DNA of 64,000 nucleotides from Ophiodon elongatus (taxonomy: Eukaryota; Chordata; Actinopteri; Perciformes; Hexagrammidae): contig JACSYO010002005.1 in NCBI GenBank assembly GCA_016806645.1, forward strand, positions 1,075,001 to 1,139,000, written 5' to 3'. The notes below the pieces were generated by a model. It searched no databases, was not told where the DNA came from, and worked only from the letters and a program-made list of their open reading frames with translations. Below, piece by piece: positions 55,892 to 64,000 of this stretch (position 1 is the stretch's first letter; each line of letters starts with the position of its first letter). Both the position numbers and the translations under genes were made by a program.

Positions 55892-56225
55892 CTTGAAACA
55901 CACTACGTACAACATGTGACACGAATAGGCCCTTTTCACAGCAGCCATTTTGACATAGAAGGGGGGCAACATGTGTAATTGATCAAAATTAATTATGGTC
56001 CCATTTTATTTAGTGTGTCACAATCATTCCGGTGAGCCAGCATGCACAATGCCAGGTCGCTGGCCAACCGAAATGGAACAGAGCCATAATTAATGTTATT
56101 CATTACACCTGTGTGTTCCCTGAAATTACATGTCAAACAGGCTGCTGTGAAAAAGTAAAAAAAATAAAAAATAAAAAGGTTGATAACAAACCGGTTATCT
56201 ACTCCCACCAAGTGTGCAGGTTTAC

Positions 56226-56442
56226 CTTTGCTGAAGTCCTTGGGATCAAGTGACAGGCTGTATCCAGGCAACGTCTCCAGCAGCAGCTTGTAGCAGGCCC
56301 TCCAGCCGGGCTCCGGGATGGTGGGGGCCACGCACTGCATGGCCGCGACGCGCTTGAAGAACGCAGACTTGCGATGGAAGCCGATCAGTTCGTAGAGCTC
56401 GGACAGGATGCTGTAGCGTTGGATCTTCTCCTCCTCCGACAG
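56226..56442 (-). CDS. trappc9: trappc9 exon e6 (residues 183-254), longest exon here
   Basis: This 217-nt exon starts on a codon boundary after GTCTCCAG and ends with one base of a Gly codon before GTAAAC. It encodes LSEEEKIQRYSILSELYELI, then GFHRKSAFFKRVAAMQCVAP and the C-Y-K-L-L-L-E-T-L-P-G-Y-S-L-S-L-D-P-K-D-F-S-K segment. It is nearly identical to the human protein, so it is among the most conserved parts of TRAPPC9. The A-F-F-K-R-V-A-A-M-Q helix is typical of the Trs120 solenoid. Confidence 0.97.
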
Positions 56443-57608
56443 CTGGAGACAACGTGAAAGTCTTTTATTTTTCGGATTTTTAAACAGGTTTAGTGACAAC
56501 ACAACTAGTTTGGAAGCCAATCATGGTCCTAAAATCAAACTCACCCAAGTGTGCATACACCGACAACGGACTCGCAGTAAGAGCCATGTATCTTGTGTAT
56601 GTAGTTATACACGGCATGTGTACTCAATGCCATAACATGATCATCGGCTTCCTGTGTCTTGGATATAATCATACATATCTTCAAATGTATCTGGATACAT
56701 TTCATTACATACATTAGGCCCACACGCGACATACATTTCCAAAGTTTGTACATAAATGTACATTTTGTATCAATAGCTCCATAAATTTTTTTTTATATAC
56801 CAATCAAATTATACATAAATGCAACAATAAATCAAAATTAAAATATGACATCAGCTGGCCTATAGATTAAATTGGATAATGAGAAGGAATTCCAAGTATA
56901 GCAATATATTATTATAAATGTATATTATATAATTGTGTTGTTATTTTTACTATAACTATAGTCAGTCAGTATTATTACCTCATGTCTAGAAGTTGAACAA
57001 AATAAATGTGCATTTTCATAGATTCTGGATTCTGGAGGGAAAAGGAGTTGAATTTTAAATTGTTTTAACTTTTTTTTTTGTGGAAAAACACATCAGTCGC
57101 AAATAGTTATTCACAGCAGAGTATTTTTATATCTCTTCAAACATCTCTGGGGGCAATCTTTAACCATCCAAATGTAAATATTGGGCTGCGACGTCTTGCA
57201 AAGTGCTCGAAGGAATATAAAGAACGCTTTCACTCGACTGCTCTACACTTATAGTTAAATAGGTATATAAACTGGCATCCGGCCTTGATTCCCTAATTAT
57301 AAAATGATAGTTATTTCAGGTGTATCCAGATTTCAAAGCAGAGACGGAGAGGCTGAATCACTGAACTCGGCGGGAAACCCTGAAAAAACCTTAATTGGCT
57401 GCGTAGGTCACATTAGATACGAGAAGAATTGAAGGACAAAACTCTTATGCTGAAGAAGAAATGTGTGGTTTTAATCACTCAACAAGGATGTTGGGTGACT
57501 TGTGGGGTTTTTTTGGGGGCTTTTCTTTGTTGCTTAGATATCCTGCATATGACCAAGCCGCTCACATTAAATCCCCCCGTGTTTATGGAGCGAGGTCAGA
57601 CAGCGTAC
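56443..57608 (-). other. trappc9: Intron between e5 and e6 (1.2 kb)
   Basis: This is AT-rich intronic DNA with a GTACGC donor and a GTCTCCAG acceptor. A TG/CATA-rich patch near 56.53-56.75 kb resembles decayed microsatellite sequence. Nothing else was recognised. Confidence 0.85.
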
Positions 57609-57734
57609 CTGTCCCAGGTTGATGTAAACAGCGTTCTGCAGGAACTCGGAGGCCTCCCTCGCCCTCTTCTGAATGGCCAGCACCCGGACCGCTTTCACAC
57701 AGGCCTCCAGCTCGATCACGCCTGCGTTCTTATA
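57609..57734 (-). CDS. trappc9: trappc9 exon e5 (residues 141-182 of the fragment)
   Basis: The exon has 42 whole codons (phase 0 to 0, 126 nt). It encodes YKNAGVIELEACVKAVRVLA, then IQKRAREASEFLQNAVYINL and GQ. It continues the TPR-like helical solenoid: the E-A-C-V-K-A-V-R-V-L-A and A-S-E-F-L-Q-N-A-V-Y segments are amphipathic helices. The acceptor CCGCAG follows a long C/T tract; the donor is GTACGC. In this exon the vertebrate NLRQ junction reads NLGQ. Confidence 0.95.
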
Positions 57735-58073
57735 CTGCGGGAGATAAGAGGAGGAGCAGAGGGGGGAGAGGGGAGGATGAGGGAGGATGGGGGGAGAGAT
57801 GGCTCGGTTAATGAAAAACTAACAGTCGATGAGGGTCGCCTTGACTTCTGCAACCCACCTCATAATCAGAGAGAATGTGTTTTCATTAATATACGAGCAC
57901 CCCCATCAGTCACTGCCGATGTGGGATGACAGACGAGTGTGATAACTCCGATCCCGGTTACTCGAGTTGTTTTTAAAAAGGGATTTCCGGCCACAACTCC
58001 GTTTGTGCTTCCATAAAAAAAACCTGAGCTGCTGCTACTTGCCGAGGCTCCACGCTGCGAGCAAGTGTGTGCA

Positions 58074-58074
<1 letters not shown>

Positions 58075-58106
<32 letters not shown>

Positions 58107-58107
58107 T
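58075..58107 (+). repeat. Poly(T) tract
   Basis: A T-rich run with one C interruption. Confidence 0.95.
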
Positions 58108-58454
58108 AATCTCGCCCTCCCTCAACTTCCCTCCACTTCCACCCCCATTGTGTCCTTATTAAAATTCAATTAATATCTGAATGGCTATGTGTTGAGATGT
58201 AATTGAATTCTGAATGAGCTGGTTGCAGGTAAAAGGGCTGAGGGAGGTCAGAGCAAAAAAAAAGGCAATTATAATAATGGAGATAAAACCCAGGGTTGCG
58301 TCAGAGTAGTTTGGGAGCATAATGAGCCTATTCAGCTTTCCCTAAGCATTAGGGATACTTTAATACTATTCTTTGAGTTTGTACAAGTACAGTCAAAGGA
58401 GAGTACAAATATATTATTCATATGGTTTTGTCTGGTTTTCACTGACTAGTAAGG

Positions 58455-58474
58455 TTTTTTTTTTTTTTTTTTTT
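58455..58474 (+). repeat. Poly(T) run, 20 nt
   Basis: An uninterrupted T run. Confidence 0.95.
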
Positions 58475-58880
58475 ATTTCCAGAGATTACACAAGCTCTCA
58501 TGCCTGTTCGTGAGCCCCCGTGTAGTTCAGACACAAACAGCCGCTGTCAGCATGTCCTGGTCTGAGACGCTCCAACGCCATCAAACCTAATCAAACACTG
58601 CCCCCTGGTGACACGGATCTCACTCACTCACACACTCACACACTCTCTCACACACACGCGCTTTATTTAATTCAACATAAAATGCTATTTAATACTCGTT
58701 TCACAGTCGTACTGACCAAACTGAAAGCATGATGGAAAATCTAAAGGGGATGATACGGCCTAGAATCATTTATATCTTAATATTGTTATTGTATATTTAC
58801 CCTTTTTTTTCCCCCCAGAGATCCCCAGAAGGGTATGACAATAAATCCGTATTATATAAATCAATTATTGTCACCTGGGT

Positions 58881-58982
58881 GGTGACGGTAAACCAACACA
58901 AGAGAGAACATCATCAATTCTCAACGGATAAAATAAACCAGAGCAATTAGGAAGCTGATCATGTAGGATGAACAGTGACATC
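58881..58982. repeat. Local direct repeat, copy A
   Basis: GGTGACGGTAAACCAACACA and AGGAAGCTGATNATGTAGGA blocks recur at 61227-61356 in the same orientation, about 2.3 kb away on the other side of e4. Copy B has extra G- and A-rich sequence in the middle. Confidence 0.8.
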
Positions 58983-60034
58983 TGGATAAGTGGATGGATT
59001 AATCAATCTGTTAACATTTTTAAATAATTTAATTTAATTGACCTTTTTGCTAAAGTTGACACAAGCTCCGAAATAGAAAATAAGCTTCCTGTTCTAACGT
59101 AGCTAGCAACGGTCCACAACAACCTTTTAAACTCTATTTTATAACGAACATTATTTCCAACGGCAGGTAAGAAAGAAAAAAAAGTCTGACTTTCGCAAAT
59201 GAACTTCAAGGTGCTTTCAAGAGTTTTGGGACAACAAAAGGAGCTCTATGGTACAAAGGAATACGACATATCAGGCAAGAATTCATGTTGGATTTAGTCT
59301 TGTTGACAATGAGAAAAAAATGAAACAGACTTGCCTTTGAAGATATTAGACATTTTCCTTTAAAAAGGCAACTCAAGACATATTAATTGCTTTTTTTGCT
59401 TTGAGTTTATATACTGCTCTAATATTGTTCACAGAGTGCTTTTCTCATTTACTGATGTCTGGCCTTGAAAAATTAAACATCAATTTACTTGACTTTGCTT
59501 ACTACAGACTAGAAAGAGAACTTATAAAAACTATAATATCCATTTTGAACCAGGCTAAATAGACTGTCACCTCTTTTTAATGCATCTTTACACACCGGCT
59601 CTTATTAGTTGAAGGAATTGATTGTGTTTTAACATAATTCTTCATGAGTGAATGTTTTTATGTTGTTTGTGAGTCTTAAGACAATTTTCCATCGTTATGT
59701 GATGAACATTATAGTTGTTTGAATTGAAAACATTAATATTTCCCCACTGAGTGTTAGGACAACACTGAGCTTTGACACAAAGCCAATATTAGCCTTTTAT
59801 TACAAATACATCATTTGCTGGATGATGAATATGCTGCAATTTCTTATTGTGCAGGTATCAATATTCTAGTTGTCTATGTAAATCCCAAGAAATTGTCAGA
59901 TATTATGCACGAGTGCAGAATTGTTGTGAGTTTTATTGTGTCATGTACTGAATGCTGGTTTGAAAAATTACCCATTTGTATCTTTATTAAACATCAATAA
60001 TTGGTTGAGTCTTTGATGACAGAGGTCTGATTAC

Positions 60035-60156
60035 CTTTCCGTAGTAGGAGATGGCCTCTTTGTACTTCTCGATTATGTCCTCGGGACTCAGGCAGTTCTT
60101 TGCTCTTCCGATCTCAGTGCTGGTGTCGGCACTGATGCCGTTGGCCGTGAGGGCAC
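60035..60156 (-). CDS. trappc9: trappc9 exon e4 (residues 100-140 of the fragment)
   Basis: The exon completes the split Gly codon of e3 and encodes ALTANGISADTSTEIGRAKN followed by CLSPEDIIEKYKEAISYYGK. It ends on a codon boundary at GTAATC; the acceptor is GAGTGTAG. The second half is the start of a TPR-like helix pair (E-K-Y-K-E-A-I-S-Y-Y) that continues directly in e5. Length 122 nt. A short repeat occurs in direct orientation on both sides of this exon, near 58.9 and 61.3 kb. Confidence 0.95.
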
Positions 60157-61434
60157 CTACACTCAAGAGAGAGGACGGGACACCATTAGTTTGGGAAAGA
60201 CTCCGGGGTGACCGTACCATCGGTCCGTTACAGCACGAAAGGAAAGGAAACGACACGAGTGATCACAGGAAGGAGGGGAAACTTAAATCCACCAATTACT
60301 CTTTAAAAAAAGGTACCGCCTTGGCTACCACCGCCACATGCATTTTTTTATATATATAAAAAAGACTTAGCATATCCGAACAGATAACAACAGGTGATGT
60401 TGGATGAAACTCCATGACGATGCCTCCCGATGACCCCGTTCAAAGCTGAATGTAAATCTTAAACACCGCTACACCAAATCGTCCCGCTCTCCCTGACGCC
60501 AGCAGGAAGTGATGTCATGAATTTTCGGAGGCCTCTAAGATGCTCGTGTTCAAACGTCCCAGGCGAGGAGTTAAACTTGCACCTGAAATGTTTAAAAAAA
60601 AAAATCAAAAAAAAAAGAAAATCAAAAAAAGCTGCATCTCTCGACCGGATTAGAATACGAATACAAATTTGAGAGTGCATCACCTAGCAACGGGGCTGTG
60701 TCCATAGCAACACCGTGGTGCCGTCACTACGACAAACGGGTGACTAACGAGCCGCTGCATTGCACTACTTTTTAGGCCAGTTTACACACATGATGAAGAA
60801 AACACTTCAGGCATTAACTGCACCGAGGTAAATAAAGTACAATTACTGAGGTGATCAAGTCACAGAAGAAATTGTTTGTTTTTTTAGGTTATGAAAGTGG
60901 GAGGTTAAGCAACAAAGAGTAATAAGCAGGAACTTAAAGTATGCACCACTGGTGATGAGCTGCCACCTGCTGGTGCTTCGAGAGATATGCAACTTTGTGT
61001 TCAAACGGCTAAATATGCGAGGAAAACATTAAATGTCTTTGATAGGGTTAAGTGATCTTTGCGTAATAATCAAGAGTAGGATGTGAGATAATAAATAAAA
61101 ATAGAAATAGAAGCTACTTAGAGTGACCCTTTTAAGTCTTTAATTGTAGTCATGTGATACTGATCACCAAAAGCGTGGCTGTGAGAAAGAGCAGGTACGT
61201 TCGGAAAAAAAGAAGAAATAAAAAAAGGTGACGGTAAACCAACACAGGAGAGAACACTACCTATGAGGGGGGGGTAAAAAAACATTAATCACTTCTCAAA
61301 GGATAAAATGAACCAGAGCAATCAGGAAGCTGATAATGTAGGATGAAAAACGACATCAAACACAGGGCAATTTGACCACAAGCAATGAGGCAGATTGTTG
61401 TCTACAAGAGCTATGTGGGTTAGACATACCATAC
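60157..61434 (-). other. trappc9: Intron between e3 and e4 (1.3 kb)
   Basis: The intron lies between the microexon and e4. It contains A-rich runs near 60.6 kb and copy B of the local direct repeat (61227-61356), which ends only 78 nt from the microexon donor. Nothing else was recognised. Confidence 0.85.
61227..61356. repeat. Local direct repeat, copy B
   Basis: This is the counterpart of 58881-58982, with the shared words GGTGACGGTAAACCAACACA, GGATAAAAT, CCAGAGCAAT and GAAGCTGATAATGTAGGATG. It carries a G8 run at 61267-61274 that copy A lacks. Confidence 0.8.
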
Positions 61435-61461
61435 CTGGGTCAATGAGAACCTCCTGAGCTC
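61435..61461 (-). CDS. trappc9: trappc9 exon e3, 27-nt microexon
   Basis: This exon of only 27 nt encodes AQEVLIDP between two split Gly codons. The acceptor is TATCTATAG and the donor GTATGG. Skipping it leaves the frame intact (phase 1 to 1) and removes nine residues. The peptide matches the vertebrate TRAPPC9 sequence that joins the variable linker of e2 to the helical region in e4, so it is real despite its size. It is too short to stand out as an open reading frame and was found by searching the gap between e2 and e4. Confidence 0.9.
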
Positions 61462-61723
61462 CTATAGATAGAGAGAAAGAATGCAGATTCACTCCATGAC
61501 GCAAGGCGCAGTGTTAGCAGTGTTAGTCCCAACAGTGTGCGGAATGGCTGCAGCCGTTCTCCTTTAAAATACACTAATCAAGAGTCACGAGAAACTTTTG
61601 GCATGCAATCGACTTCACCAAAATAAAAAGGTCAACGGTGAGTTTTTGATCTCTTGTGGCTCCATCTTTAATAGGTGGGTCCTGGTTTTTATTGGCATGT
61701 GCAGGAGAACGTGCGCACACACA

Positions 61724-61770
61724 TACAGTACCAGTCAAAAGGTGCGTCCAAACTTTTGACTGGAACTGTA
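61724..61770. mobile_element. 47-bp palindromic mini-element flanked by TA
   Basis: CAGTACCAGTCAAAAG and CTTTTGACTGGAACTG are inverted copies with one mismatch in 16, separated by 11 bp and flanked on both sides by TA. This is the form expected of two Tc1/mariner termini with almost nothing between them. Confidence 0.7.
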
Positions 61771-61930
61771 CACACACACACAAAAGTGGTGTGAACGGTC
61801 CAGCTGATGGTTTCAGAGTGCACAAAGGCAAAGAAGAAGAGCGCTAGCTAGTAAACAGGCACGGAAGCGAAGCAATATACTGCTGTGGACAGGGGCATAA
61901 TCAATATCGCTTGAAGTGTGTAGAGAGAGA

Positions 61931-62095
61931 GAGATTATATACATATATATATATATATCTCTATCTCTATCTCTATATCTATATCTATCTATATCTATAT
62001 AGATATATATATATATCTATATATCTATATAGATATATATATATCTATATTTATAGATATATATATATTTATAGATATATTTATAGATATATTTT
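61931..62095 (+). repeat. TA/TATC/TAGA compound tract, about 165 bp
   Basis: A mixture of AT, CTAT and AGAT units with many self-complementary blocks such as ATATCTATATAGATAT, almost free of G and C. Confidence 0.95.
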
Positions 62096-62540
62096 ACCTT
62101 GCTGTCAGAGAGCCCTTTCCGACGCCTCTATATTCATCTATGCTCTCTTCAAAGCCACCAGAGTCCATTGTTAAAAAGCAGTAATTTTACACAGCAGAAC
62201 ACGGGAGCAGCCTTGATTGATTAGTCAGATGCAGAAGCTGACAATTAAACAATAATTATCTCTAGTACATTAATCAATAATGCAATAAATCATTACTCGC
62301 AACCCTGAATTGTGCAGTCCTCAGATAATCATAAAAGCAGCTCTTTGTGATTGCTTATGCTCTACTTATTGCGTAGTTACATACAAGGCAGTGTTGATAA
62401 AACACCATGTTAATAACAGAGTGGAAAGATTCGATGACGTTAAGTGTAAATACAATCAGGAATGCCCGTCTTGTCCTCTTTCAGACAAAGGAGGCGGCCT
62501 AGCTGAGCGAAGCTTAGCGGTGTTTTGAGTTGCCAGTCAG

Positions 62541-62765
62541 CAGCGACACTCTCACTCGACCACGGCTCGCTCACAGACGACAGCCGCCGCTCGTTACCGC
62601 GTCCGAACCGCCGGTTTCACCCCGCTACAGAGGGACGTGCTCACCTGGTCGGTGGCGTTTCCCCGCGTCTGCAGGCTGGGAGATGCTCGGCTTTCGTCCC
62701 GCGGCCTTCCCCGCGGTGCCTCCGGGGTAGTGGAATATGACGGAGGCCGAACACAAACCCTCCAA
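62541..62765. promoter_or_regulatory. CpG-dense cluster over e2 and its flank
   Basis: About 29 CpG in about 225 bp, covering most of e2 and roughly 100 bp of the downstream intron. The coding part explains only some of it, because the intronic flank is equally rich. Possible orphan CpG island. Confidence 0.4.
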
Positions 62766-62770
62766 CGCAG
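62645..62770 (-). CDS. trappc9: trappc9 exon e2 (residues 49-90 of the fragment), CpG-dense
   Basis: The exon joins e1 through a split Ala codon (G|CT) and encodes AALEGLCSASVIFHYPGG, then a Lys/Arg/Gly/Ala-rich linker ending KRHRPG. The acceptor is CTTCCAG and the donor GTGAGC. Length 126 nt is a multiple of three (phase 1 to 1). The first half matches the vertebrate protein closely, while the linker (about residues 66-86) is low complexity and expected to be disordered and variable. The exon and its downstream flank are unusually rich in CpG compared with the rest of the gene. Confidence 0.94.
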
Positions 62771-63305
62771 CTGGAAGGGAACGAATAAACAGAAGACAAA
62801 CGTTCCAGCTCTTATTCATTGTTCTGTTGTAGATCTTTGCGAGAGCCTCTGAGGCTCGCTGGATCAATAAAGCTCTAAAGCCCTGATGTTTACACTGCTA
62901 ATAAACTGGAAATTGACACATTGACCTTTATTGGCTTATCACAGATATACGGCCGTGTGTATGTCCACCAATAAATAACAAGAAATTGCAGCACTGAAAT
63001 ACCAAAGATATATTTGAGGTAATGACATTGTTTCTTAACCAGAGAGCAATGACAAGTCTGTAAAAGCTCAGTACACGTTTGTCACAATTCTTGACAATCC
63101 AAATTTTAAAAAAAAGGATGCTTTTGTGTTGTATGTGTTTACGTTAAAAAACAAACTATTAAATCTCGATACTGGTATTTGTGGTGGAAAGTATTGACCT
63201 CAAAAGTCCAGTATCGGAGGCCAGACGCTGATACAACAATAATAAAGTCATTCTCGCCTTGTAAATCCTATTTCATAGAAATAAGCCGCCATCCTCCCGA
63301 CTTAC
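62771..63305 (-). other. trappc9: Intron between e1 and e2 (535 nt)
   Basis: This short AT-rich intron has a GTAAG donor and a CTTCCAG acceptor. No repeats or other features were recognised. Confidence 0.9.
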
Positions 63306-63451
63306 CGCCCAGCCAGAGGAAGTCATTCACGCCCCTGAGCAGCTCCACAGACATGTGATAGTGGACCAGGGCGTCCTGCAGCATGCCTGCCTGGAGACAC
63401 AAGTCCCCGACATGCTTCCTCATCCGACCCTGGCAACGCTTTTTGTAATGC
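63306..63451 (-). CDS. trappc9: trappc9 exon e1 (residues 1-48 of the visible fragment)
   Basis: This is the most 5' exon visible. It begins with the third base of a split codon after CTCTCTCAG and ends with the first base of an Ala codon before GTAAG. It encodes HYKKRCQGRMRKHVGDLCLQ, then AGMLQDALVHYHMSVELLRG and VNDFLWLG, which I recognise as the helical TPR-like part of TRAPPC9 about 200 residues from the start. The Q-D-x-L-V-H-Y-H-M-S-V-E-L-L pattern is a TPR-like helix pair. Length is 146 nt. The preceding exon is off the window. Confidence 0.95.
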
Positions 63452-64000
63452 CTGAGAGAGAGCAGCAGGTAAAAGGGAAGAGAAACAACGTGTTCAGACA
63501 ACAGCAGGGTGAATGGCGTTGCTCGAATAAAATATATGTTTTTTTTGGGGCTTTTAAAATTGATTTCCGTTGATTCATATTGTGAATTTATTTATTTTTT
63601 CACAAAAACAGCTGCGACTTGCTGCTATTGTCATTTCCTATGTCAGCAGGGAGCCAGGAGAGGAGACTCGTCGCAGTCAGCTACAGAAGGAGATGTATGG
63701 AGCGGGAAAGCACGAGCACAAGGGGAGCAACAGAACAAGAGCCGACCTACGACCCTGCAGCCGTGCACAAAGACACAGGGCCTCAGGAAGGAGCAGCGTC
63801 ACCAGGACACGGGGGGGAAAGTAACTGTTACAGGGGACATTATGAACCCCGTTGTGTAAGACACTTTAACATTCTGACGGACTGGGAAGGTCGTCTGCAG
63901 ACAACAAGCCAGGGACAACATTTCTCTAATAAACGCTACTTACGAGAGTAAAAACTAAAATGAAAAGGAGGCCGTTCTTAAAAGGAGTCATGAGAAATAA
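63452..64000 (-). other. trappc9: Intron upstream of e1, partial
   Basis: This intronic DNA runs off the right edge. The e1 acceptor CTCTCTCAG is at its left end. A T-run near 63539-63547 is the only simple feature, and no upstream exon is present. Confidence 0.85.

Larger units (their letters stand above)
48533..56225 (-). other. trappc9: Intron between e6 and e7 (7.7 kb)
   Basis: The intron ends at the e7 acceptor behind a C-rich tract (48544-48589). It holds two copies of one teleost repeat (48950-49140, 55568-55891), (GT)n at 50299-50353, (AT)n at 51805-51848, poly(A) runs, a candidate DNA element near 54.2-54.9 kb and a (TTTA)n tract. No coding sequence was recognised. Confidence 0.8.
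57735..60034 (-). other. trappc9: Intron between e4 and e5 (2.3 kb)
   Basis: The intron ends in a long C/T tract before e5. It contains T-rich runs (58075-58107, 58455-58474), a possible conserved regulatory block near 58.14-58.24 kb, and copy A of a local direct repeat (58881-58982). The 59.0-60.0 kb part is plain AT-rich DNA. Confidence 0.8.
61462..62644 (-). other. trappc9: Intron between e2 and e3 (1.2 kb)
   Basis: The intron contains a 47-bp palindromic mini-element (61724-61770), a TA/TATC tract of about 165 bp (61931-62095) and, beside e2, part of a CpG-dense stretch (62541-62644). Confidence 0.85.

Noticed and set aside
57429..57929. Open frame of 166 codons on the plus strand
   Set aside because: Its middle is antisense to trappc9 exon e5; the codon pattern belongs to the minus strand.
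62525..62852. Plus-strand open frames over the CpG-rich area
   Set aside because: They are antisense shadows of exon e2 in GC-rich DNA.

Overview
The window is intronic and exonic DNA from a vertebrate, almost certainly a teleost fish. It has widely spaced short exons with GT/AG junctions, long (CA)n microsatellites, and many interspersed repeats of kinds I recognise from fish genomes: tRNA-derived SINEs, small inverted-repeat DNA elements, an L2-like LINE fragment and a Tc1-like end. A percomorph is my guess from the repeats; the species cannot be named.

One gene spans the whole window on the minus strand: trappc9 (TRAPP complex subunit 9; Trs120/NIBP family). I assembled 15 consecutive internal coding exons by eye, called e1 to e15 in transcript order. 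e1 is at 63306-63451 and e15 at 2104-2222. They total 1963 nt. Every junction is GT/AG and every phase joins, giving one open reading frame of 654 codons that follows human TRAPPC9 as I remember it, without gaps. Both ends run off the window: roughly 200 N-terminal residues lie to the right and roughly 300 C-terminal residues to the left. TRAPPC9 is the large TRAPPII subunit that partners TRAPPC10 at the Golgi and on recycling membranes.

Layout, right to left. 56-64 kb holds six closely spaced exons, including a 27-nt microexon (e3) and a CpG-dense exon (e2). 41-49 kb holds e7 to e9. 23-34 kb holds e10 to e13, with the shortest intron (174 nt) between e11 and e12. e14 (12.8 kb) and e15 (2.1 kb) sit behind introns of about 10.4 and 10.5 kb. 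No second gene, functional RNA gene or CRISPR array was found. The long introns carry at least six small inverted-repeat elements, three copies or fragments of a tRNA-derived SINE, a broken L2-like LINE, two copies of a familiar teleost repeat ending in CTGCA, and many microsatellites.

I found no undescribed multi-gene system. The observations most worth checking concern splicing: a (TG)31 tract 7 nt from the acceptor of frame-neutral exon e14 (compare CFTR exon 9), the frame-neutral 27-nt microexon e3, and a long C-run beside the acceptor of frame-neutral exon e7. Next come two intragenic CpG clusters and a paired CRE cluster.
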